Assembly: GCF_000485595.1 (NCBI RefSeq)
Contig: NW_014577067.1
Span: 618,863-662,375, forward strand
DNA: 43,513 bases
Source of the DNA: Priapulus caudatus
Lineage: Eukaryota > Priapulida > Priapulimorpha > Priapulimorphida > Priapulidae
Direction of reading: 5' to 3'
Shown here piece by piece: positions 1 to 9,509 of the stretch (position 1 is the first letter of the stretch; the number at the start of each line of letters is the position of its first letter). The position numbers and the translations under genes are program-made. The notes under the pieces are model-generated. The model saw only the letters and a list, made by a program, of their open reading frames with translations. It was not told where the DNA came from and did not search any database.

Positions 1-72
1 CATTAAGACTTTGGTACATTTCGTGTTTATTTACCATTAATTTTTTTTATTGAGACGTTCCAAGTGCCTGTG
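1..72. mobile_element. Truncated end of the 462-bp hairpin MITE
   Basis: Matches the right end of the element at 6441-6902 (cattaagactttggta near the start, ccaagtgcctgtg at the end, position 72). The rest lies outside the window. Confidence 0.75.
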
Positions 73-940
73 GTGTGGGTGAAGTCTAAGTTTAGTTTCC
101 AATTGCACATGTGTATACGGTTGACGGAATTGATTTAGTAGACTAGGACAAATTCAGAATAGTGTTATTGACAAAATGCCCATATGTCATGTGATTTCTA
201 ACTGCCGTGTTGGCAATTTACTTGCTTATTCTTAGGTAAACTGTAAAGGCATTTCCATGGTAAGCGTGTTAATACCGGGAGTAATACATCAGCGCGCTGA
301 CATAGGCATAGCACTTAGCACATATATAGTATATAGCACATATCATTTGATCTGTTAATAACTAGCTTCTCTATAAATATGTATTCATTAACGTATCATA
401 AACGTATGCACTTAGCCTGTTTTGTTATAAATTACACTCAAGACTGTTTAATTATATGGTCATTACTGTAAATATTCTGCTCAAATTTGTTTGATTTTTG
501 GAATTATCTCTGCTTATATCTTGCATAACATGCAAGCAATTGTTGATCATGTAATTTTCGGATCTTCATACTTGTATTTATTCCACACTGTTTTCAGCTA
601 CACATTTAAAGTTCACTTATAGCTAAAATATTATAGTAAATCACTATTATACACATTTATATCACATTTTATTTTTATTATTTTATATTTTTATTATTAT
701 CACATTTATAATTTTTTTTTCTAGAGGATGGCTGACATGATGACCGTATGGTCTTTTCGCCATCCTTTCGCTGTATTGTTTTCTTTATTTACCTTGTTAA
801 TTTTTGTTCTATGCTGTGCGCGATAGGGGTGGATGCGTTTATGTCGCCGGAGACACTCTAGCCAAAAATTTATTCACGACTCACAATCAACCGTACGCCT
901 ACTGGTAGTACTGCTAACTAATAACTTAGAAGTTAGAGTT
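73..940. other. AT-rich stretch without genes
   Basis: Includes a T/A-rich low-complexity run (660-720). No coding evidence. Confidence 0.5.
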
Positions 941-1190
941 AGAGTCAGACTTAGACCGAATAATTCTGTCCCATATAACCTTTTTTATATTTTGGTGAGG
1001 GTTATATTGGGACAGAACGGGGTTCATTGAAATTTCGTGAGATCGTATGCAAAATGCATGCGCTGAGAATGTAGACCGAATAATTCTGTCCCATATAACC
1101 TTTTTTATATTTTGGTGAGGGTTATATTGGGACAGAACGGGGTTCATTGAAATTTCGTGAGATCGCATGCAAAATGCATGCGCTGCTAAT

Positions 1191-1641
1191 GCGGCCCGTA
1201 CGCCGCTATTGGTGCAAAAAAAACCTACCGTTCCCTTCTACATGGCTTTCCCTTGCTACTGATGTGTGTATACATTCAGTTCAATCATTATTCACTTCTT
1301 AAAAGATTGTTTTTCATAAACACCGCTTCGTTCAACTTTCCTAAATTACATGGCCATTTACAAACAATCAGACCAATCACAGCGAGTCTATCAGGCCTCC
1401 TGCAGCGCCACAGATACAAGCGAGAACCAGGGGCTATTGTAAGACTCGCACTGATTGATCTGATTGTTTGTAAATGGCGATGTAATTTAGGAAAGTTGAA
1501 CGAAGCGGTGTTTATGAAAAACAATCTTTTAAGAAGTGAATAACGATTGAAGTGAATGTATACACATATCAGTAGCAAGGTAAAGCCATGTAGAAGGGAA
1601 CGGTAGGTTTTTTTTCGCGCCAATAGCGGCGTACGGGCCGC
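1191..1641. mobile_element. 451-bp hairpin inside the composite element
   Basis: The left arm from gcggcccgtacgccgctatt is mirrored by the right arm ending aatagcggcgtacgggccgc. Arms are about 180-190 bp with a short GC-rich loop. Arm sequence includes cttcttaaaagattgttttt and its complement. Confidence 0.85.
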
Positions 1642-1768
1642 ATTCTCAGTAGACCGAATAATTCTGTCCCATATAACCTTTTTTATATTTTGATGAGGGT
1701 TATATTGGGACAGAACGGGGTTCATTGAAATTTCGTGAGATCGCATGCCAAATGCATGCGCTGCGAAT

Positions 1769-2249
1769 GCGGCCCGTACGCCGCTATTGGCGCGAAAAAA
1801 CCCCTACCGTTTCCTTCTACATGACTTTACCTTGCTACAGATATGTGTATACATTCACTTCAATCGTTATTCACTTCTTAAAAGATTGTTTTTCAGACAC
1901 GCCGCGCTTCATTAACTTTCGTAAATAACATTCGCCAATTTACAAACAATCAGACCAAATCAGAGCGAGTCTATCTGCCCTGCCTGCAGCGCACAGATAC
2001 AGGCGAGCAAGGGCTCCTTGCAAGCGAGAACGCAGGCTATTGTAACACTCGCTCTGATGTGGTCTGATGTTTGTAAATGGCGAATGTTATTTACGAAAGT
2101 TAAATGAAGCCGGAGTGTCTGAAAAACAATCTTTTAAGAAGTGAATAACGATTGAAGTGAAATGTATACACATTATCTGTATGCGAAGGTAAAGCCATGT
2201 AGAAGAAACGGTAAGGGGTTTTTTCGCCGCCAATAGCCGTACAGGCCGC
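1769..2249. mobile_element. Second copy of the hairpin inside the composite element
   Basis: Same arms as 1191-1641 (gcggcccgtacgccgctatt at the left end) with scattered indels and a longer loop. It sits between a direct and an inverted 120-bp unit. Confidence 0.8.
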
Positions 2250-2512
2250 ATTTGCAGCGCATGCATTTTGCATGCGATCTCACGAAATTTCAATGAACCC
2301 GTTCTGTCCAATATAACCCTCACCAAAATATAAAAAAGGTTATATGGGACCGAATTATTCGGTCTAAACTTCTCAGCGCATGCATTTTGCATGCGAACTT
2401 CACGAAATTTCAATGAACCCTTCTGTCCCAATATAACCCTCACCAAAATATTAAAAAAAGATTAGGCCTATATGGACAGATTATTCCGAATATTCGGTCT
2501 AGAGTCAGACTT

Positions 2513-3521
2513 AGACTTTTATCTTATTATATGAAGGCAGAGTAACAAAGTCGAGATTTAAACTTCACGCTTTTCTGGAAATCACTACCTTCGCCAAATC
2601 CATCCCACGGACTTGTCTGGTGTCTCGACATTTTGACTGTATGTTCCAATTACGGTTTCACTTAAATTTATATTCTTTTATGAAACCGATGCACTTTTAC
2701 ATCGTCACCAGTCGCCGCCATTTTTTTTAAGGAAGTTTGCTGACTATTCAGCTCACATGTAAAAGTATATTATACATTTATTACTACAATGGTAAAAATA
2801 CAGAAGTTCTGCTGCATATCCCGATTTATAATATATTAAATAAACTACTGTGATTTTATCCCAAACAAGGTTAATAACACATGTATATCATTTATACAAT
2901 CACCGAATCAGCGCTAGATTATTAAACATGCTCATTTGTTTGCGAGCACTGTATCTCAGAAGCAAAGAGCTATGGTACTGTACAGAGTACGTACTGCCTA
3001 CTGGTTCGATTGGCGTCGGTGTGGTTGTGTTATTGTTGGTTGTCATGCCGCTTGCAGTTATTTAAAACACAACACACTGGGCTTATAGTTGCTGTAGTCC
3101 AATTTAAATTATGCGTTGATTCATCCAAGTCCTCATCTAGAGGGTTCGTTAGGCTCAACCGAGGAAACAACACACCGTCACACGTCCCTACGAGTACGAT
3201 CTTCTTGTTCAGCGTCATTCAATTTCAGTTTAGGCCTTCCTTCGTCCGCAGCACAACCACAGGCAAGTAGTGAGCTAACAAATTAGTGAAGCTGTATGCT
3301 ATGTTGTGATTTTTCTTTTGTTTAATCACTGTATATTTTTACACAATTAAATCATCTTGAAGGTTGCAGCATCCAGACAGTCGGTTACCATGCACTACTG
3401 TCACTAGCATACCGCCATACCCCGCAGCACACATTGTCCTACCCTAGGCCTATTACTATTAGTATTAGTATTACAACATGTTACACACGTCATAGCGTAA
3501 CTACAACATTGGTGTTGTAGG
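2513..3521. other. Stretch without recognised genes
   Basis: Open frames are short and carry no recognised domain. Confidence 0.5.
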
Positions 3522-3530
3522 GTAAGTGAA

Positions 3531-3820
3531 GCTCATAGGGTCTATGTCCCCCAGGGTACTGCCGGAACGTACCCTGGGTACGGTCCGGTATACCGGAACG
3601 TACCCTGGTAACAATCTGATATGGTTAGGGAGTAGGCGTAGGCGACTCCCTACACTCGTTAGTGGAGTAGGCGTGGTACGGTCTGGCATATTAGATAGTA
3701 CCAGCAGAGCATATAAATCACGTTAATTTATATGATCTGGTACCAGGGTACGTTCCGGTATACCGGACCGTACCCAGTGTACGTTCCGGCAGTACCCTGG
3801 GGGGCATAGACCCTCTCAGC
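3531..3820. mobile_element. Foldback MITE, family A, with 9-bp target duplication
   Basis: Starts gctcatagggtctatg and ends catagaccctctcagc. The inverted arms include ggtacggtccggtataccgg. The flanks GTAAGTGAA (3522-3530) and GTGAGTGAA (3821-3829) match at 8 of 9 positions. Another copy with a perfect 9-bp duplication is at 28474-28705. A 9-bp duplication is usual for Mutator-like elements, but no transposase is present. Confidence 0.85.
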
Positions 3821-4069
3821 GTGAGTGAAGCTAACTTGACAAGTGTGATGACTGATTTCTTGATTTAAATACATGACTAGTGTATGATTATGAGTATGAG
3901 AACAATAGGCGCAAATCTAAACTTCTGCAGCGGTAGAAAAGATGGTTTATTCTATATATTTGTATATATACTCTTAGCATGTTGGGGTTTTAATCAATGT
4001 TAAACAGTGAAATTTGACTAGGGGAGGTCTTACATGGGAGGAAATGGATTTGCCAGATGCACGCATGCA

Positions 4070-4112
4070 TGCACACATGCACGCACACACACACGCACAC
4101 ACACACGTACTC
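4070..4112. repeat. CA/ACGC microsatellite
   Basis: Alternating (CA) and (ACGC) runs, abutting the foldback element at 4119. Confidence 0.8.
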
Positions 4113-4118
4113 TACTAC

Positions 4119-4408
4119 ATTGCAGAGCCGTAGGCTGAGCAAATTCTTAGGGGGGGCAGTGGCGGATACAGGATTTCAAGGAGGGGGTGACAAACAGGTG
4201 GGGGAGTCCTACCACAGAAAATTTTGAAAATGTAGATCGCAGGAGAGGGTATTTGAGGCACTTTTGAGTACATGTATACAGCCTTCATTCTGACTACGAC
4301 AATTCTCATTTCTAGTAGAACAATTTGTTGTTTTAATTTTGTTCCAAAATCTAGGGGGGCAGCTGCCCCCTTCACCTCCCCCCCCCCGCAGGCTACGGCC
4401 CTGCATTG
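4119..4408. mobile_element. Foldback element with G/C-run ends
   Basis: The left end ttgcagagccgtaggctg is mirrored at the right by aggctacggccctgcaa-like sequence. Inside are agggggggcag and its complement ggcagctgccccc. A (CA)n tract precedes it. Non-coding. Confidence 0.65.
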
Positions 4409-5089
4409 TGAGTTTGAGTTGCTGAAGATGATTTATAATATATGTCACATTGGTTAAATATCACATGTGGTATATGTGCATGCATACCATCCAGGTTGGC
4501 TACATTTAAACACTCACGAGGCAGATTTCTTTGTGAGTCCATGCTCTTACTACTGTGTAATCAACTCCATTGTCTCTTGCGCATCGAAAGTCATTTGTGC
4601 CAGTTTTCTGCTGGAAGTGTTTTAATACTATTTATGCATTTTTTTTATTTGTTGTATATATTTGTTTTTAGGTTAGAGTTATCACTAGGAGTTAGAGAGT
4701 AGAGTAGGAGTAGAGTTATCACTAAGTCTTAGACTTAGGTTGCCAACTTATCTTATTCAGACATTACAAGGATATTCTTGCTTTATTCCTCACAAGGATA
4801 TCACTTGCTTTCTATTGTGATCAGTGTGTTAGCCAGGGACCCGTCTACCCGTCTTTTGGACGGCCTATTCTTGGATGGCACAGATGAAATTTGATAGAAA
4901 CGGCATGCGCGCGGCCAAATTTTACACCTGCATGAAAATAAAATTGTTGGTTTTTCCCTCCCCCTCCCCCCTAGGGTGCTTAGCGCCCGCAGCATCCTCG
5001 CTTCGCTCAGATGGCGGGACTCCCTGATTTATTTTTCTTGCTAACACCATGATTGTGATGTGCATGCTATTGTTATCTCTGTCCCCTCT

Positions 5090-5185
5090 ATCTCTTGCCC
5101 TTACTCTCTTTTTCTCTCTCCTGCTTTCCCTCACTCTCTCTCTCTCTCTCCCCCTCACCCTCTTGCTCTCTCGTCCTCTCTTCCC
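5090..5185. repeat. CT-rich microsatellite
   Basis: Pyrimidine tract of ctctctctct and cctctt words on the + strand; creates a spurious Arg/Glu-rich ORF on the - strand. Confidence 0.8.
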
Positions 5186-5250
5186 ACTCCTTTCATTCCC
5201 ATGCTGTTTTACCTAACATGTTTTACTGTCATTAAATAAAGTGTTACTTA

Positions 5251-5445
5251 AGGCCTATTTACACGATGCATCCTAGACGTACGTTTAGGACGTACGTCCA
5301 AAACGCACCGTGTATGACAATGCAAATGTATGACCCTTGCGATATCGGATGCACAGGACGGATGTTCTAATTTCTTCCGACATTGCGTTTCCATTGTCAT
5401 ACACGGTGTACGTCCTAGACGTACGTCTAGGACGCATCGTGTAAA
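5251..5445. mobile_element. Short foldback MITE with tandem GTACGTC motifs
   Basis: The left arm tatttacacgatgcatcctagacg is mirrored by the right arm ending gacgcatcgtgtaaatta. The inner pair caccgtgtatgacaatg / cattgtcatacacggtg gives a near-complete palindrome of about 195 bp. No clear target duplication. Confidence 0.8.
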
Positions 5446-5454
5446 TTACTTTAC

Positions 5455-5639
5455 CATGCCACTCTATCCCTCCCCTTCACATTCTTCCATTTTACCCTTC
5501 TTCCTTTCCCCCATCATCACCACTTTCGTTCTCTTTTCTCTTTCTCTCTCTCTCACTTCCCCACTTTCCTGTCCTCTCTATCTCTCACGTCCTCACTCTT
5601 CTACCCCCCTCTCTCGATCTATCTATCTCTCTCGCTTTC

Positions 5640-5675
<36 letters not shown>

Positions 5676-5700
5676 TGTGTTAACTCTCTCTTCACTCGCT
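5455..5700. repeat. CT-rich low-complexity tract
   Basis: About 245 bp of pyrimidines with (CT)n runs at 5540-5560 and 5645-5675, directly after the foldback element at 5251-5445. The open frame through it is Ser/Leu/Pro low complexity and unlikely to be a gene. Confidence 0.8.
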
Positions 5701-6432
5701 CTTGGTAAAATCGCTCCAAGTCTTTTATGACTCATAACTTTATTTATTAACCTATAGATCTATTTTCGTACATTATAACTATAATAACTCAAATTATATA
5801 CAGTACAGTGGATAGGACGTATTCAATGCTACTTTTGCTATGCAATGAATTTTTGCCATTTTGCCATGTAACCAATTACTACTGACATAATCTTATTCCC
5901 ACAGGACATGGACATAGTGAAACATGGAAACCACAGTTTTATACATTTAGCAAATTATCAGACTGTCAAGAGTGAATTTATTGTTAATTTGCGAAGTGAG
6001 GATAGAATCTGCATTGTAAATGCAATCGGTGTTGTCATTGTTTATCAATTTTACATAACGTACTATTATATCAGGAACATATATAGATAATAGATATATA
6101 CATGCACCTTGTTATTTTAGTGAGTTTTTGGGGGCCATTCGCTACACGCACAGGTCGTGAAGGTTTCCACGCCCGTTCCTGGATGTAAAATTGATCAACT
6201 AGCCTCGGCTACATGCCTGCCTGTACTCGCAAACAATAATTGCATTTTTCACGAAGGCCGTGCCAGCTGCAATACAAACAATTAACTGACCCCCCCCCCC
6301 CCGTGAAGATGAATAAACTCGTTTCCACCGGTGATCGATATGTAACGGGAATCAGGGCGGCGCGGTTCGGTTGACAGATTTCCGCAGCGCACGTGCCCAT
6401 AATTAGTCTGGCGCGTACTGCCTACAGTAGTG
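5701..6432. other. Stretch without recognised genes
   Basis: A 60-codon open frame at 5908-6090 has no recognised domain or splice context. A C-run is at 6291-6302. Confidence 0.45.
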
Positions 6433-6440
6433 AGTGCACC

Positions 6441-6902
6441 CACAGGCACTTGGAGCGTTTCAATAAAATATAATGCTAAATAAATACGAGATCTATTTAC
6501 TACCAAAGTCTTAATGTTTCTCTACTCTCTTTCGCTTATTATTGCCGACAATTTCCTGTAAATGCCGTGAAAATGCTCTTCTGCAACACACATGTACACC
6601 GTACGCACGCTGCTGCACACTGACACATATATATAGAGTCTGTGTATAATATATATACTATATAGACATATATAGATATATATTGAGACATCTATATATA
6701 TATATATATATACATGTGTCAGTGTGCGGCACCGTGCGCGCGGTGTACATGTGTGTTTGCAGAGGAGCATTTGCACGGCATTTACAAGAAATTGTCGGCA
6801 ATAATAGGCGAAAGAGAGTAGAGAAACATTAAGACTTTGGTAGGAAATAGATTTCGTATTTATTTAGCATTATATTTTATTGAAACGCTCCAAGTGCCTG
6901 TG
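6441..6902. mobile_element. 462-bp hairpin MITE with 8-bp target duplication
   Basis: Starts cacaggcacttgg and ends ccaagtgcctgtg. Arms of about 200 bp flank an AT-rich loop with (TA)n. Perfect 8-bp direct repeats AGTGCACC lie at 6433-6440 and 6903-6910. An 8-bp duplication fits hAT- or P-like transposases, but the termini alone do not decide. A second end is at 1-72 and a diverged one at about 26852. Confidence 0.88.
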
Positions 6903-6910
6903 AGTGCACC

Positions 6911-8934
6911 GGTGCATTGACACCCATGTTGAGAGATTCGTGAGAATTGCTGACACGACCTGCTCTGGTACTGATGAGAGCCAGGGTGTTGCCATCATCA
7001 TAATATTATGTAGCCTAAACACTGGCGGAATTGAAAGTAGCTTCGGCGCGCGTGTTCGGTCGATGAGTTGGCTACGCTGTGTACAAGGGGCAGAGATTGT
7101 GATGCTTGCATGTGAAGCCCCATGCTACTGACTCAGTCATGCGTGTATACCTGGGTACCTGCAGTATGTAGTTGCACTCACGTATGCGGGCAGTACGCGT
7201 GGGTGGGTACTTTCACGGTGCCCCGACATGCTTGCTAATCCCAAAATTGCCAAGAATTCCTGCTGAGTGTTGAATGTATTTGTCGTGCAGTGTACGGTTT
7301 CAAATCTTGATTGCTGATGGGAGATGCCCACATGGTAGTGATGCGCATACAAGCATATGCCTTGCCGATTCACCGGCAGCAGTGGAGACTAGATTGATCT
7401 GTGTCAGTGTCCTTCATAACTGTATATTTATAGAATATTTGTTCAAATATCTCCTTATCTGTCCTGGTTTGGAAATGCTGTGGCCCCTGTAGCTGCATAT
7501 CGGGGCGTGGGTATAACTCCAGCTTGTTTGCCTAAACGAATATCGTGCTATTATTCAAAGCGTTCAACGTCCAGTCATCAACAATGCGTACACTCCAAGG
7601 CACTGATAGCTGTGGTGTGATGACAATATACTGACATAATGGTGTAATATTGCCACATTAACAACCCATCCATCATGGTCACATGTATTGTCTAGCCATG
7701 GATGTTGCGTGTATACACCCACACGCCGCACCTACATCCACCATGTTATCACATTAACTACTGCATCAACATTCACGTAGATTGTCTTTTATAATACCAA
7801 GCAGTAATTTTTCATTTTTCCAGTGTCGTTTTATGATGCCATAATGTTTTATGGGCGGACGACTGCGGTTATAAATGTAAAGTAAGCGATGATAAAGCGT
7901 ACATTGGTAATAATTAGTGCATACTCCGAACTAATAATTATGTAAGCTGCTGCATCTGTTTCAAGGATGTTAAGTTTCCAATTTTTTTAGCTGCTGGCTA
8001 TTTTTTGTATCCGTTCTCTGACAAGATTAGTAGCAGTAACCCTGCACTTGGCTGATCGAGATCTGACTGTGCACTGTACAAGCCACTCAGCCATAGTTCA
8101 GACAAATGTTTTGAATTTACCATAATCAGATCCAGGATGCCTGGTATCCTCTGGAATCTCACAAAGGCGTTCACATCTGCGCACTGCCTACATTGCTCAA
8201 TCTCTGTCAATATATAACTTGTCAGCAACCCTTTGCTTTCAGTTGTGAACAGGTTTTATAATAACCCTAGATCCATTGTGGGGTTTTTCACGCGAGCTTT
8301 TTAATTTCACCTTTATCAAATGCTTTTGAGAACGTTGTTTGTGCTTTTTAAAGATGTATTTTCCAATCCTACATAGTTTTGGCCACGTGCTTCTGCGCTC
8401 GGTGTGAGTGCTTTGTGGGTGACTGACGCATAGGTCTGGGTGTGCGTTGTGATGGTGTTTGTAATCTGTTACAGGAGATGGTACGAGAGGAAACATAGAT
8501 TCACAGCGATGTTTTTATATAAGCGAGCGTGCCGATGATGTCATCACATTCAGTCTCTCATGGACTGGCGAACTTTACGTGGCATGATCGGGACCGGCTG
8601 GTCGGCCTTGAGACCCCGGGGTCGACATTGAAACCTTCGGTGATGGGCTAGACACCTAAAGATCATCCCTGAGAAGCCTGTAGATCAGCGTCGACACCTT
8701 GGGTGTTTTTGGATTCGTTTTTTTAGGTCTGTGCTGTTGAGAATTTAGATTGTTTCAGATGTGAGATCTGACTACAAAGGGCAGCAAATGAAACAACAGA
8801 GGTTTGATATGAGAGAGCATGGAATGTGGGCCAGACTTCGGGAGAGGTCCATGTGGGCCAATCAGCTCAGTAGTCTGAAGCAGCACATTTGCTGTAAGAC
8901 CCAGTAGATTTTCATTGAGATTCACAAGAGAAAC
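6911..8934. other. Stretch without recognised genes upstream of KLHL8
   Basis: Unique-looking sequence with only short open frames. It may hold KLHL8 5' regulatory sequence or untranslated exons that cannot be recognised by eye. Confidence 0.5.
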
Positions 8935-9225
8935 TTTGAGACCCTGGAAGTCAGCCATATAATACTCACAAGGTCACATTTATAACCCCAGGGGTCAGTA
9001 ATATAATACTCACAAGGTCACCTGTCGGGCCCTGGAGGTCAGCCATATAATACTTATAAGGTCAACTGTTTGACCCTGGAGGTCAGCCATATAATACTCA
9101 TAAGGTCCACTGTCTGACCCCCAGAGGTCAGCAATAATCTTCTCAAGGTCAGCTGTCTGACCCCCTAAGGTCAGCCATATAATACTCACAAGGTCACCTT
9201 TGCGACCCAGGAGGTCAGCCGTGTG
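8935..9225. repeat. 44-bp tandem repeat, about 6.5 units, just upstream of KLHL8
   Basis: gtcagccatataatactcac recurs with starts at 8950, 8994, 9038, 9083, 9127, 9170 and 9214. It ends about 80-150 bp before the KLHL8 start and so lies in the promoter or 5' leader region. Confidence 0.88.
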
Positions 9226-9302
9226 ACGTGGAAGGTTGTCCGTCGTGTGGCTCGAGCGCGGTGGCCACGCGCGACTAGAACTGGAGTCCTCAAGCAGGTT
9301 TT

Positions 9303-9509
9303 ATGAGTGCGTCTGCCACTGCGGTCCCGCCGTCGCGTCTAGTCATCGTGATCACCCTCGTATCGTCGGCGATGGGAGACCAGCTCTTCAAGGAGGAGGA
9401 GGTGGACACGTCACAATATGTCTTTGAGCACGAGCAGTACGGCAAGCACGCGTTCGCTACGCTATATGAGCTCTACAAGTCACACCAGCTGTGCGACGTC
9501 ACTCTGCAG
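9303..9509 (+). CDS. KLHL8: KLHL8 exon 1 (N-terminus, start of BTB)
   Basis: Opens with Met at 9303 or, better, 9372. It ends CTG CAG|GTCAGT in phase 0 after the BTB signature LCDVTLQ. In-frame TAG at 9276-9278 bounds the reading frame. An AG at 9296-9297 (caagcag) could be an acceptor of an upstream untranslated exon. Confidence 0.85.

Larger units (their letters stand above)
953..2500. mobile_element. Composite foldback element with inverted 120-bp ends
   Basis: Starts agaccgaataattc and ends gaatattcggtct. It is flanked on both sides by the 12-bp direct repeat AGAGTCAGACTT (941-952 and 2501-2512), as expected of a target duplication. Layout: two direct 120-bp units (953, 1073), a hairpin (1191-1641), a third direct unit (1651), a second hairpin (1769-2249), and two inverted units (about 2250-2500). 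No transposase is seen, so it would be non-autonomous. The right half has small indels against the left. The superfamily is not recognised. Confidence 0.8.
3830..5089. other. Stretch without recognised genes, around the 4119-4408 element
   Basis: Apart from the CA tract and the foldback element, only short open frames. A (T)AGAGTTATCACTA word is repeated at about 4674 and 4713. Confidence 0.5.

Noticed and set aside
1288-2446. Minus-strand ORFs of 152 and 119 codons
   Set aside because: They lie wholly in the inverted-repeat element and repeat the same peptide from its units; no transposase or other domain.
953-2500. CRISPR-like array (repeated units with spacers)
   Set aside because: Repeats are 120 bp, occur in both orientations and form nested hairpins; the context is animal DNA.
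5330-5683. 117-codon ORF rich in Ser and Leu
   Set aside because: Translation of the CT-rich tract after a foldback element.
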